Positions 26,013-34,959 of a stretch of 58,328 nt of DNA are shown here, piece by piece; within the stretch, counting starts at the first letter, position 1, and every line of letters starts with the position of its first letter. The notes below the pieces were generated by a model. It had not been told where the DNA came from. It saw nothing but the letters and a program-made list of their open reading frames with translations, and did no database searches. The DNA is from Marinilabiliaceae bacterium (lineage in GTDB: Bacteria; Bacteroidota; Bacteroidia; Bacteroidales; Marinilabiliaceae). The stretch covers positions 1 through 58,328 of the forward strand of contig JABUTU010000076.1 of NCBI GenBank assembly GCA_021443545.1. The letters run 5' to 3'. The position numbers and the translations under genes are program-made.

Positions 26013-27460
26013 CAGAAATCTGTGCAGAAGAATCTCTTCCAGCGTATTGAACTCAAGAAACTCTTGTCGGGGTCTAATGAGAGCCATACGACTAAAGGCG
26101 TTCCTACGATATGATCTTCAGGAACAAATCCCCAGTAGCGAGAGTCGGCTGACTTATGTCTATTGTCTCCCATCATCCAGTAGTAGTCCATTGCGAATGT
26201 ATACTCGTATGTCTCAATGCCATCGACAAAGATTTTGCCCTCATTGTTCATCTCGAGAGTATGACCTTCATAAGCTGTAATGATACGCTCGTATAGCATA
26301 ATGTTCGCAGAATCGAGAGTGACTGTTGTTCCCTTCTTTGGAATCCATAATGGACCGTAGTTATCTCGACTCCAAGCGTAGTCAGAAGAGAATGGATAGA
26401 CACTGAATCCGTCGTTTGAAGGTGGTTCATCAAGCTGATGCATCTCAGCAATTATAGGAAGTTGTTCTATCTGTTTAGCTTTTTCCGCAGTCAAAGGCAA
26501 GTGGTAGGTAGGACCGATACCACCGTCAGCACGGTCGGCTTTACTTATTCCGTAAGTCTCAAAGAACTTATCATTGAGGAGGACTCCAGTAGTCTTTATT
26601 TCGTATATGTGCTGTACGCCTTTGGGAGTCTCCTGTTTAACGCCATTGATATATAACTCGTTATGTCTGAGTTCCAGCGTGTCACCAGGTGTTGCTACAC
26701 ATCTCTTCACGTAGCAGTCGCGTTTGTCAACAGGGCGTGATATGATGTCGCTCAAAGGATTCTCAGGATTTGCCATAGCTTTGCGACCTAAATCCATTAT
26801 GAAGTGGTTGCGTTCCCATGAATTTGACAATTTCACACCGTTAAGGAGTTGAGGATTGCGTGAAATCTGTTGAGAACCCTGGCTGAGCAATAATGTATAG
26901 TAGTCGGGATTTGACATCGCAACACATACAGTATCGCCTGCAGGGAAATTGAACACTACTATGTCGCCTTTTTCAACCTCCTTAAGTCCTTTGAGTCGCT
27001 TGTATCCCCACTTTGGCCAGTCCAAGTAGGATTTGCAGTTCAAGACAGGCAGCGTGTTCTGAGTCAGCGGAAAAAATATTGGTCTGTTAGGGATACGTGG
27101 TCCGTAGGAAGCCTTACTGACTAAGAGGTGGTCGCCAACGAGCATTGATTTCTCGAGCGAAGAGGTAGGTATTTGGTAGTTCTGAAAGAAGAATATATTG
27201 AGAAAATATACAGCAATAAGAGCGAATACTATAGCGTCAGCCCACTCAATCCATGCAGCTGGTTTATCTCCGTTTTTTGTTTTCTTCCAAAAATTCCATG
27301 GTACTATATGACTAATATACATGTCAAAAATGATAGGCAGACCTAAAAGAAGCCACCAATTGCCAATCCATATAGTCATGAGTACCAAGGTTATTGCAGC
27401 CAAGATACATTTACCCCAACTCCAATATGATGCTTTTTGAATGTTCTCTTTGATATCCAT
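26012..27460 (-). CDS. lepB: Signal peptidase I
   Basis: A 482-aa membrane protease, longer than E. coli LepB as is usual in Bacteroidota. Two N-terminal hydrophobic regions precede the catalytic box IPTSSLEKSMLVGD with nucleophile Ser101. The general base is Lys252 in CYVKRCVATPGD. Box E is MMGDNRHKSADSRYWG (429-444). It removes signal peptides from exported preproteins at the periplasmic face. DapB ends 43 bases upstream, and the degenerate paralogue overlaps its stop by one base. Confidence 0.94.
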   Translation of the reverse strand: MDIKENIQKASYWSWGKCILAAITLVLMTIWIGNWWLLLGLPIIFDMYISHIVPWNFWKKTKNGDKPAAWIEWADAIVFALIAVYFLNIFFFQNYQIPTSSLEKSMLVGDHLLVSKASYGPRIPNRPIFFPLTQNTLPVLNCKSYLDWPKWGYKRLKGLKEVEKGDIVVFNFPAGDTVCVAMSNPDYYTLLLSQGSQQISRNPQLLNGVKLSNSWERNHFIMDLGRKAMANPENPLSDIISRPVDKRDCYVKRCVATPGDTLELRHNELYINGVKQETPKGVQHIYEIKTTGVLLNDKFFETYGISKADRADGGIGPTYHLPLTAEKAKQIEQLPIIAEMHQLDEPPSNDGFSVYPFSSDYAWSRDNYGPLWIPKKGTTVTLDSANIMLYERIITAYEGHTLEMNNEGKIFVDGIETYEYTFAMDYYWMMGDNRHKSADSRYWGFVPEDHIVGTPLVVWLSLDPDKSFLSSIRWKRFFCTDF

Positions 27461-27503
27461 ATTGTTTTATGATAGAGAGCGAAAAAAAAATTGTGGACTT
27501 TTA

Positions 27504-28226
27504 TTAAAATCCAAGCATATCCTTCATTTCAAGGAATCCTTTGTGACATGCAGTATATTCAGCAGCTAAGACTACACCATAAGCCAGACCTCTTCTTGAT
27601 TTAGCAGAGTGCGTTATCTCAATGAAGTCGTCGTCCGACTCATAATGTATGGTATGGATTCCAGGTACTTCGAATTGTCGTATGGATGCTATCTGAATGG
27701 CATTTGGACGCTGTTCGGGAGAGAGCACCCAATCACTCTTTCTGTCGAGATTCTTTACAATTCCTTGAGCCAAAGAGATGGCCGTTCCTGATGGAGCGTC
27801 CAACTTATGGACGTGGTGTGTTTCTGTCATATTGACATCATATTCGTCGAACTGGTTCATTAGACGAGCTAATTGTCGGTTTATTTCTGCGAATATGTTA
27901 ACACCGAGGCTGAAATTAGAACTATAGAAGAATGTTTGTTTTCCTCCATAGCCATCGCAACGGCTTCTTATGTCATCCAGTTTGTCAAGCCAGCCTGTTG
28001 TTCCTGAGACAACTGGTTTGTTGCGTTTGAAGCATTCAAGGTAGTTGTTGTATGCTGTTTTTGGAGTTGTGAATTCAATAGCGAGATCTGCGTCAGCAAA
28101 TCCGTCACAGTCAAATGTGTCGGCAGTGTCAATATCAATGTGGCATGTTATCTGATGGCCTCTACTCTTAGCTATCTCTTCGATGACATGACCCATCTTT
28201 CCGTATCCGATAATTGCTATTTTCAT
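27504..28226 (-). CDS. dapB: 4-hydroxy-tetrahydrodipicolinate reductase
   Basis: A 240-aa enzyme of the lysine/diaminopimelate pathway, which supplies both lysine and peptidoglycan precursor. The N-terminal Rossmann motif is IIGYGKMGHVIEE, SGTTGW lies near 95-100, and the signature TETHHVHKLDAPSGTA carries the catalytic His and Lys. It is somewhat short for the family but all motifs are present. It is 20 bases after the MBL gene. Confidence 0.95.
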   Translation of the reverse strand: MKIAIIGYGKMGHVIEEIAKSRGHQITCHIDIDTADTFDCDGFADADLAIEFTTPKTAYNNYLECFKRNKPVVSGTTGWLDKLDDIRSRCDGYGGKQTFFYSSNFSLGVNIFAEINRQLARLMNQFDEYDVNMTETHHVHKLDAPSGTAISLAQGIVKNLDRKSDWVLSPEQRPNAIQIASIRQFEVPGIHTIHYESDDDFIEITHSAKSRRGLAYGVVLAAEYTACHKGFLEMKDMLGF

Positions 28227-28246
28227 TGTATGTATATGAAATATGT

Positions 28247-28939
28247 TTAACTTTTGAACTTAAGTTTCCTAACACGTAAAGTCTTGTCGATAGGTCTGTT
28301 AACCTCCTCATTGTTAGCTCTTTCATAGCCTATCGTGGTAATCTCACCATGACCAGGGAAGACCATTACGTTATATGGTAGTTGGAATAGTTTGTTTTTG
28401 ATTGAGTCGACCAACTGTTCCTGGTCGCCACCAGGCAGTCGGTATGTGCCTATTGTCCCACGCATCAGTGTGTCGCCTGTAAAGATAACACTGTCAGCAC
28501 GAGAATAGAGCGATATACTGCCCAAAGAATGTCCTGGTGTGTGTATGACAGTGAGTTCCGTTTGCCCGAAATGAACTATGTCATTCTCTTTCAGATGACA
28601 ATCAACGCGAGGGAATTCGAGGTTATCTTCCTCGATTCCAAGAGCCAATGCTTGATAATGGGCTACACCCATAAGATATTCATCATCGGTGTGTGCCTCT
28701 GGTTTCAATCCGAAACGTCGGTTGATAAAACCATTGCCACAAATATGGTCGAGGTGAAGATGTGTGCATATAGCCCCCACTGGGCGGAGATTGTGGACGT
28801 CTACATAAGAGGCCAACATATATTGGTCGCCAGGAGAGAAACAGCCACAATCAATGATGAGGCACTCTTTTGTCTCGTCACTGATAATATATGTATTCTC
28901 ATTCTGAGGGTTGAATGTCAGCCTTTTTATGTTTATCAT
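28247..28939 (-). CDS. MBL-fold hydrolase, glyoxalase II-like
   Basis: A 230-aa metallo-beta-lactamase-fold hydrolase. The metal motif THLHLDH gives His60, His62, Asp64 and His65; further ligands are in HTPGHSLGS, FTGDTLMRG and VFPGHGEITTIG. The start (NPQNENTYIISDET) and order of motifs fit the glyoxalase II/YcbL group, which hydrolyses thioesters such as S-lactoylglutathione or related compounds; the true substrate is unknown. Its start overlaps the acyltransferase stop by four bases. Confidence 0.9.
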   Translation of the reverse strand: MINIKRLTFNPQNENTYIISDETKECLIIDCGCFSPGDQYMLASYVDVHNLRPVGAICTHLHLDHICGNGFINRRFGLKPEAHTDDEYLMGVAHYQALALGIEEDNLEFPRVDCHLKENDIVHFGQTELTVIHTPGHSLGSISLYSRADSVIFTGDTLMRGTIGTYRLPGGDQEQLVDSIKNKLFQLPYNVMVFPGHGEITTIGYERANNEEVNRPIDKTLRVRKLKFKS

Positions 28940-29799
28940 GGCTCAGTCTGATTGTAAGTCCAAGGATTCTCCTTGATGCCTGCCAGTTTTACCATACTTT
29001 CATGCGTTCTGCGTCGCAGGTCGTCTATTATAGCATTCTTGTCTTTCAGCTCTTTGTTTGCAACGATAGGTTCGCCTACATGCAAGGTGACGCATGCCTC
29101 TTTGCCGAATAGTTTGAGGAAGCCCTTTCTCTCTCTGTATGAAACTGCCATTGGAATGATTGGCAGGTCATAGCGCTGAGCAAAGACGAATGCACCCTTC
29201 TTGAAAGGACGAATAGGGGTGTAGAAGTCCCATCTCGATTCCTCGGCAAAGAAGTGAAGCCATCCTTTCTGAGCGTGTACTTCGTCGAGTGCGGCATAGA
29301 ATTTGCGAAGTGCAGAGACGTTATCGGGAATAGGTATGCCTCCCATAGCCCTCATGTGGCGAGCGTCAGGACCTGCTAATTGGTCACGCCAAATAGGAAA
29401 CCATATACGACGCCACCCTAATGGGTCGAGAACAGCTGCGACATCCCATCTGTATACATGGTTGCATATTGTCATTGCGCCATTCTTCAATAGCTCCTTG
29501 TTATTCTTTACATTCTCATATCCGTAGCCTCTGAAACCATATCGCAAATAGTGTAGCCACCTAATCAAGTAACGAGCTCTGGCATAATATACAAATGTCC
29601 AAAACTTCTGTCTCCATGAATGGTCTATGTATGGATAATTAGCATCAAAATCTGGCATATCATGGGTCACATTGACACCATTGACATGCGCATGAGGGTT
29701 TGATGAATCATATATGTCGCCATTTTGAGGAATGTATCTGTCGTCTTCAACAACCAATCGGCTGTATTCTTCTGGCTGTGATTGCAGTTTGTTCATCAT
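28936..29799 (-). CDS. PlsC-like lysophospholipid acyltransferase
   Basis: A 287-aa acyltransferase. The HX4D catalytic motif is NHVYRWD (His114, Asp119), followed by the acceptor-site segment AEESRWDFYTPIRPFKKGAF and the block LPIIPMAVSY. This is the glycerol-phosphate acyltransferase fold used in phospholipid or lipid A-type acylation; the precise acceptor is not clear. It is the first gene of a minus-strand block that continues through the MBL gene, dapB, lepB and beyond. A -7 element (TAACTTTG, 29928-29921) lies upstream without a good TTTG partner. Confidence 0.87.
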   Translation of the reverse strand: MMNKLQSQPEEYSRLVVEDDRYIPQNGDIYDSSNPHAHVNGVNVTHDMPDFDANYPYIDHSWRQKFWTFVYYARARYLIRWLHYLRYGFRGYGYENVKNNKELLKNGAMTICNHVYRWDVAAVLDPLGWRRIWFPIWRDQLAGPDARHMRAMGGIPIPDNVSALRKFYAALDEVHAQKGWLHFFAEESRWDFYTPIRPFKKGAFVFAQRYDLPIIPMAVSYRERKGFLKLFGKEACVTLHVGEPIVANKELKDKNAIIDDLRRRTHESMVKLAGIKENPWTYNQTEP

Positions 29800-29987
29800 A
29801 TTGCTATTGTTATTTCCATTATATACAGATGGTTACGATTGAAACGCTGCATGTGAATGTCAGAGAATTTCAAGTCGTGCCCCTCTTTAAATCGTATATC
29901 ACGAACCTATTAAACAAGTCCAAAGTTAATAAAAAATCATTATATATTTCTTTGTGATATTGATTTTGGTCGGAATAAGTTGAGTTA

Positions 29988-30017
29988 GAAAAAGGCGCAT
30001 CGTTTGAATGATGCGCC
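29988..30017 (-). terminator. Terminator of the amidase-MlaD-SSS-GH28 operon
   Basis: Perfect 8-bp GC-rich stem GGCGCATC (29994-30001) with GATGCGCC (30010-30017), followed on the minus strand by TTTTTC. It lies 47 bases past the GH28 stop codon. Confidence 0.87.
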
Positions 30018-30063
30018 CTCCAAGACAAAATATGACTATTCTAAAAAAATGATTTGTGTCGCT

Positions 30064-31476
30064 TTACAACTCAGCGAGTTGATTGTTTATGTAGAGGTCA
30101 ACAGCCTTTACATTTGTGGAGTTGGTTACTGAATTTCCCTTTTCAACGCCGTTGAATCTGCAGTTGTTGATGAAGACATCTTTCACATTCTCTGGTGACT
30201 CGTCAAGGCCGATTATTCGGACTCCGTATTCACTCTTTTTGGAGCTTATATTTTCAAGATTGACGTTCTGTACGACAGGAGGAAACTCTCGGATACATGG
30301 TTCGTTAGGCTCGTAATTGAGGTTTATCTTCAGAATGGCCTCCTGGCATTGTCCCACTTCGACATTCCTGACAAAAATATTCTCTATGACACCTCCTCTA
30401 CAGTTGCTTGTTTTGATGCGTACAACTCTTTCAAGTTCTGGGCTATCCATGATGCAGTTCTCAACCCACAGATTACTGAATCCTCCGCTTATCTCGCTAC
30501 CAACAACAACACCTCCGTGCCCGTTTTTCATGTGGCAATTGCGCACTATGATATTCTGGCTTGGAGTGTTCCATCTACGTCCATCATAATTGCGTCCACT
30601 CTTGATGGCAATGCAGTCGTCGCCTGTGTCGAAGAAGCAATTATCTATCAGAACGTTTGAACATGATTCGGGGTCGCATCCATCAGAATTTGGTCCGTGA
30701 CTCTCTATTTTTACACCTCGGACTGTGAGATTGGTGACCAAGAGTGGGTGAATAACCCAGAATGGTGAATTCTTTAGTGTGACACCCTCAATGAGAACAT
30801 TCTTAGAGTTGCAGATGTTGATTAGTTGTGGACGTAATCCATCCTTAATGTCCATTATTCGGTCTTTTATATCGACCTGGCGTTTATCATATGCAAGAAG
30901 AGAATCACGGCCTCCCTGTAGTTGAGATATCATCCCATCATTCCATCCGAATTTGGCAAGTCCTTTCATATACCACCATGTCTCGTTACTTCCCTGGCCG
31001 TCTATTGTTCCTTCACCTGTGATAGCAATGTTTTTGACACTATCGGCATAAATGAGAGGAGTGAGATTGTAGCAGTCTAACCCTTCCCAACGAGTCTTGA
31101 CGGCGGGAAGGTAGTCTTTATGATCTGTAGAAAACTTGAGGGTAGCATCTTTAGAGACTATCAGGTTGACACCGCTTTTCATAACGATAGGTGCTGTCAG
31201 CCATTCGCCCGAAGGAATGACTACGCAAGCACCGTTTATATTGCAAGCCGAGTCTATTGCTGCTTGTATGGCTCTCTGATTATCTAAAGCAGAAGAGGTT
31301 GTTTTTGCTCCGAAAGCGACAATGTTTAATGTGTCGTTGCAGAATTGGGGAATAACAATTGATTCAACAACTTTCTCAGCCTCAGCAAATGCCGTGTCAA
31401 GCTGACTCGAAGGATTCGTCTGACACGAGGCGAAAGTAATTATTGAAGAGAGAAGAACTATGTATTTATTACACAT
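30064..31476 (-). CDS. GH28 family (polygalacturonase-like) lipoprotein
   Basis: A 470-aa lipoprotein (signal ending SIITFASC, Cys18). The GH28 active-site set is complete: NSDGCDP (263-269), GDD (285-287), GHGG (319-322) and RIK (353-355), all on a right-handed beta-helix with repeated NVLIDNC-type turns. The family hydrolyses galacturonic acid or related glycan linkages. I use the ATG at 31476; upstream in-frame extension would need TTG at 31494. It follows an SSS symporter gene after 64 bases, which suggests breakdown and uptake of an acidic sugar, but no pathway enzymes are near. Confidence 0.92.
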   Translation of the reverse strand: MCNKYIVLLSSIITFASCQTNPSSQLDTAFAEAEKVVESIVIPQFCNDTLNIVAFGAKTTSSALDNQRAIQAAIDSACNINGACVVIPSGEWLTAPIVMKSGVNLIVSKDATLKFSTDHKDYLPAVKTRWEGLDCYNLTPLIYADSVKNIAITGEGTIDGQGSNETWWYMKGLAKFGWNDGMISQLQGGRDSLLAYDKRQVDIKDRIMDIKDGLRPQLINICNSKNVLIEGVTLKNSPFWVIHPLLVTNLTVRGVKIESHGPNSDGCDPESCSNVLIDNCFFDTGDDCIAIKSGRNYDGRRWNTPSQNIIVRNCHMKNGHGGVVVGSEISGGFSNLWVENCIMDSPELERVVRIKTSNCRGGVIENIFVRNVEVGQCQEAILKINLNYEPNEPCIREFPPVVQNVNLENISSKKSEYGVRIIGLDESPENVKDVFINNCRFNGVEKGNSVTNSTNVKAVDLYINNQLAEL

Positions 31477-31540
31477 GATACGTTTTTTTGACAAAAGTAA
31501 ACATACATGTGTAGTTGCTAATAGTGTTTTTTGACGGATG

Positions 31541-32989
31541 TCATTTTCTCCCCCCTAATTGGTTATTTTTGAGGATATATAATCCTGCAATAACAATTGT
31601 GGCATTCACAAGTATTGTCTCAAACCCCATCTGATAACCATTGAAAATATGTGGAGTAAGCAGATTGATTATGTAGCTGATTATGGGTCCTAAAATACAT
31701 ACCATTGGAAGGTATTTCTCGTTGATACTATGTTTAGTGCTCAGCCCAAAGATAAATAGTCCAAGCAATGGTCCATACGTATAGCCTGCTAAGGTGAATA
31801 TTGTATTTACTACCGAACGGTTGTTGATGGCGTCTGCAATCAGAACGACAGCGACAAGAGCCGCAGCAAAGAAGATGGTGACAGTTAGCTTCAGTTTGTT
31901 AATTGATTTTTTCTTGGCAGAGTCTTCTATGTCAACTCCAAGTATGTCAATGCACCAGACAGTTGTTAAGGCTGTCAGGGATGAGTCGGTACTTGACAGC
32001 GCTGCTGCGACAACACCTATTACAAAGAATATTCCAACGTATGGAGGCAGGTATTTGTCTGCAAGAGTAGGGTATAGCTGGTCAGTGGCTGTCGGTATAG
32101 GAAGATGCAGGTGTTCGCTGTAGGCAACGAGCAGGGTTCCTAAAGCCATGAAGAGCATTGTCGTCAGGATGAAGGCAAAGGAGAACGATACAATATTCTT
32201 TTGAGCGTCAGACGATGATTTGCAAGTCAGGCTCTTCTGCATGATGTTTTGGTCGAGACCATTCATGACCACAACAATAGCTATCCCTGAGAGAAAATGC
32301 TTAGGAAAGAAGGATGCAGAATGCCAGTCGAGGTCAAATATCTCGAAGGAGTTATGACTTGCTATGAATTCTGGAAGTTTTATAAATTCAACATTCAGAC
32401 TGTCGGTTATGGCATATATCGTGGCTATGACAGCCGCAATTAGGAAAGAGGTCTGAAGAACATCTGTCCATACTACAGCTTTTATGCCCACACGGTGAGT
32501 ATAAAGCCATACAATAGAGATGGCTACCACAGCCTCAACCCACAGTGGAATGCCAAGTTCTGCGAATAAGACGACGTGAAGCACGCTCAACGCAAGGAAA
32601 AAACGCATGCCAGCTCCAAAAAGTTGTGAAATGAGGAAAAACCAGGAACCTGTCTTTCTTGTCCTTGTCCCAAACCGATTGTTTAGATATGTATATATAC
32701 TAACCAGCCTAAGTTTATAATAGATAGGAATCAGTACGAATGCTATTATCTGATAACCAACAAGATTGCCTAATAGAAATTGAAGGTAGTGCCAGTTTTG
32801 TGTTGCTACTTCACCAGGGACTGAGACAAAGGTGACACCCGAAATAGATGCCCCAATCATTCCGAACGCAACAACCATCCATGGCGAGGCGTGGTTACCA
32901 TTGAAGAAGGCCGTTTGGGTGGCTCTGCGATTAGTGAGCCAGGCTACAACGAAGATTAAGACTATATAAGAGACGAGCGCTATTAGCAT
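31541..32989 (-). CDS. Sodium:solute symporter (SSS family)
   Basis: A 482-aa, roughly 13-helix inner-membrane transporter. The N-terminus (FNGNHASPWMVVAFGMIGASISGVTFVSVPG) is characteristic of SSS members, with Na2-site serines downstream in ALSSTDSSLTALTTVW. It probably imports a sugar, sugar acid or sialic acid with Na+. It starts two bases after the DUF6340 stop and precedes the GH28 gene, so the substrate may be a GH28 product. Confidence 0.92.
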   Translation of the reverse strand: MLIALVSYIVLIFVVAWLTNRRATQTAFFNGNHASPWMVVAFGMIGASISGVTFVSVPGEVATQNWHYLQFLLGNLVGYQIIAFVLIPIYYKLRLVSIYTYLNNRFGTRTRKTGSWFFLISQLFGAGMRFFLALSVLHVVLFAELGIPLWVEAVVAISIVWLYTHRVGIKAVVWTDVLQTSFLIAAVIATIYAITDSLNVEFIKLPEFIASHNSFEIFDLDWHSASFFPKHFLSGIAIVVVMNGLDQNIMQKSLTCKSSSDAQKNIVSFSFAFILTTMLFMALGTLLVAYSEHLHLPIPTATDQLYPTLADKYLPPYVGIFFVIGVVAAALSSTDSSLTALTTVWCIDILGVDIEDSAKKKSINKLKLTVTIFFAAALVAVVLIADAINNRSVVNTIFTLAGYTYGPLLGLFIFGLSTKHSINEKYLPMVCILGPIISYIINLLTPHIFNGYQMGFETILVNATIVIAGLYILKNNQLGGRK

Positions 32990-32991
32990 CT

Positions 32992-34011
32992 CTACATCTG
33001 CTTGTTGAGTATTTGACGTTCGTCAATGCGCTTCATAAAGACCTTGAATAGTCTGTTGGCGTAATCACTCTCCTCATTCATCCCGGCGCACTCAGTGGTC
33101 GATAATATGTCGATTGCCTTAGAACACCAAATGGCAGCAGAATCGATTTTGTCGGTACGCTCATAGTCAAGAGCGATATCCAAAGAGGCTCTTGCTTTGT
33201 CGCGAGGGGTGCCAGTCGCCATTACATTCAACCAATGGTTTCTGGCATTTGTCCAGTCGTTCTTCTCAACCCATTGAGCAGCAGCCATCATATTCGTAGA
33301 TCTTGAACTAAGAATGATGCGTGTAATTGTCTGCCATGCTGGTGTTAGTAGATATGCCGATTTCTCGCTCGAGTTTGTCACAACTGTATATAATTTCTCC
33401 TTTTCGTCGGGCAAATCCGTGATTATGTTTGAGTTGAGTTCTATAGGATAGGTCCACGAGATAGTATCTGCTCTCTGCTCTAAATCTTGATATGCGCCTG
33501 TTGGCGACACAAAAGCCCATGTAATATTGTTAATTGTCAGAACTTCTGTTTCAGAATAAAGTTGCTTGCCAGACACAATCTCTCGGTATTTGAAATCTTT
33601 AAGTGCTATGATGCCTTGGACGTTATTATTACGGCAGAGAGTATCGGCATGAAGGCAGAGCGACTCAAAGGGTATCATGGAACCTGTGTAGAACTTTGAG
33701 GGTATGTATTCGGCTTTATTGAATTCGATGGCAAATGATTTGCAGAGAGCCTTAGGCATACTCAATACTCTTTTAGCTGTAATTATGGCTTTTTTTGATT
33801 CGTAGACTTTGGTCGAGTCAAAGGATTCTATGCCTGGGACACAACTGACGACAAGGAGTGTATCGATGTCTTGTGGAAGGGTATAATAAGCAGGTCTGAG
33901 TATTTCAAACTTGTATGGCGTGTAGTAAGTAAGATTCTCAGTCTTGCATGAAAAGACCATCACCAATAAGATGATGTACAAAAACTCCTTATATGATTTA
34001 AAATATTTCAT
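32992..34011 (-). CDS. DUF6340-type lipoprotein
   Basis: A 339-aa lipoprotein (MKYFKSYKEFLYIILLVMVFSC, Cys22). The mature start (YYTPYKFEILRPAYYTLP) and a C-terminal tetratricopeptide-like part (WVEKNDWTNARNHWLNVM ... ASLDIALDYERTDKIDSA) agree with what I recall of DUF6340, a Bacteroidota family of unknown function. I start at the ATG at 34011; a longer frame begins with TTG at 34032 and would overlap mlaD. Confidence 0.78.
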   Translation of the reverse strand: MKYFKSYKEFLYIILLVMVFSCKTENLTYYTPYKFEILRPAYYTLPQDIDTLLVVSCVPGIESFDSTKVYESKKAIITAKRVLSMPKALCKSFAIEFNKAEYIPSKFYTGSMIPFESLCLHADTLCRNNNVQGIIALKDFKYREIVSGKQLYSETEVLTINNITWAFVSPTGAYQDLEQRADTISWTYPIELNSNIITDLPDEKEKLYTVVTNSSEKSAYLLTPAWQTITRIILSSRSTNMMAAAQWVEKNDWTNARNHWLNVMATGTPRDKARASLDIALDYERTDKIDSAAIWCSKAIDILSTTECAGMNEESDYANRLFKVFMKRIDERQILNKQM

Positions 34012-34018
34012 GTTCAGA

Positions 34019-34957
34019 TTATTTCTTGCCAAATACTGATACGTTTATATATCTGCTTGGATTCTGTTTTATGTCGATTATAAGTCTATTCAAGCTGACT
34101 ATGGTTGAGTCAATGTCGTTATACAACTCTTTTTCGTTCAATAGTTTACCGATGGACGATTCGGAGGCGTTTAAGTCGGATGAGAGTTCAGAGAGAGAAG
34201 CAGCGACACTTTGAAAATGGCTTAGTGTCGAGTCGATTTTTGATTCAGCCAACATTCTGGTCAATTGGTTGATGTTGATCATAATGCTGTCGATTCGAGA
34301 ACTTTGCCTGCCTAAAGACTCTGATAATGAGTGCAAATCTGTAATAGTGCTTCCGAGCGACCCTTGTCTCTCTGTCATCATAGCAATATTGCGACTTGCC
34401 TTTTCAAAGTTCTGCATAGCGAGAGTCATTGATTCGATTGCCTTATCGAGTTTCCGACCATTCTCGCCGGAGAGAAGTCTGTTGACACCGACGATGGTAG
34501 TGTCGGCATGGCCGATGAACGATTCAGCTTTATCTTTGATTGGCAACAACTGTTCAGTGATGGATGTAATCAGCCCCGATTGGATTGTATCGCCAGATTT
34601 AGCAAGAATGTCACTACTTCCCTTAGTTAGTATAACGCATTTATCACCGAGGATGCCAGATGTTGAGACGATGGCTCTCGAATCGGAGGGAATGTCAATG
34701 GGAACTTCGATAGCGAGTGTTGCACAGAAACGCACTTCGCCATTTTCGGAATATACATCAATATTGCGTACCTTGCCGATTTTGTATCCCGAGAAGAGAA
34801 TAGGGCTTGCATCACCCAATCCGTCTACATCTTCATATATAGCGTATAGTTTCTTGCCTCTGTAGAGCATGTCAGCACCTTTAAGGTAGTTGACACCGAG
34901 GCATAATATGATTAAGGCAATAAGAGCAAAAATTCCTATTTTAACATTCCTGTTCAT
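34019..34957 (-). CDS. MlaD/Mce-domain protein
   Basis: A 312-aa protein anchored by one N-terminal helix (IGIFALIALIILCLGV). The Mce domain follows (YAIYEDVDGLGDASPILFSGYKIGKV ... GILGDKCVILTKG), then a long Ser/Glu/Leu-rich coiled coil that could form a periplasmic tunnel. Mce proteins bind and shuttle phospholipids between inner and outer membrane. The partner permease and ATPase (MlaE/MlaF) are not in this window. It is one base or two past the amidase stop, so in the amidase operon. Confidence 0.9.
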   Translation of the reverse strand: MNRNVKIGIFALIALIILCLGVNYLKGADMLYRGKKLYAIYEDVDGLGDASPILFSGYKIGKVRNIDVYSENGEVRFCATLAIEVPIDIPSDSRAIVSTSGILGDKCVILTKGSSDILAKSGDTIQSGLITSITEQLLPIKDKAESFIGHADTTIVGVNRLLSGENGRKLDKAIESMTLAMQNFEKASRNIAMMTERQGSLGSTITDLHSLSESLGRQSSRIDSIMININQLTRMLAESKIDSTLSHFQSVAASLSELSSDLNASESSIGKLLNEKELYNDIDSTIVSLNRLIIDIKQNPSRYINVSVFGKK

Positions 34958-34959
34958 AA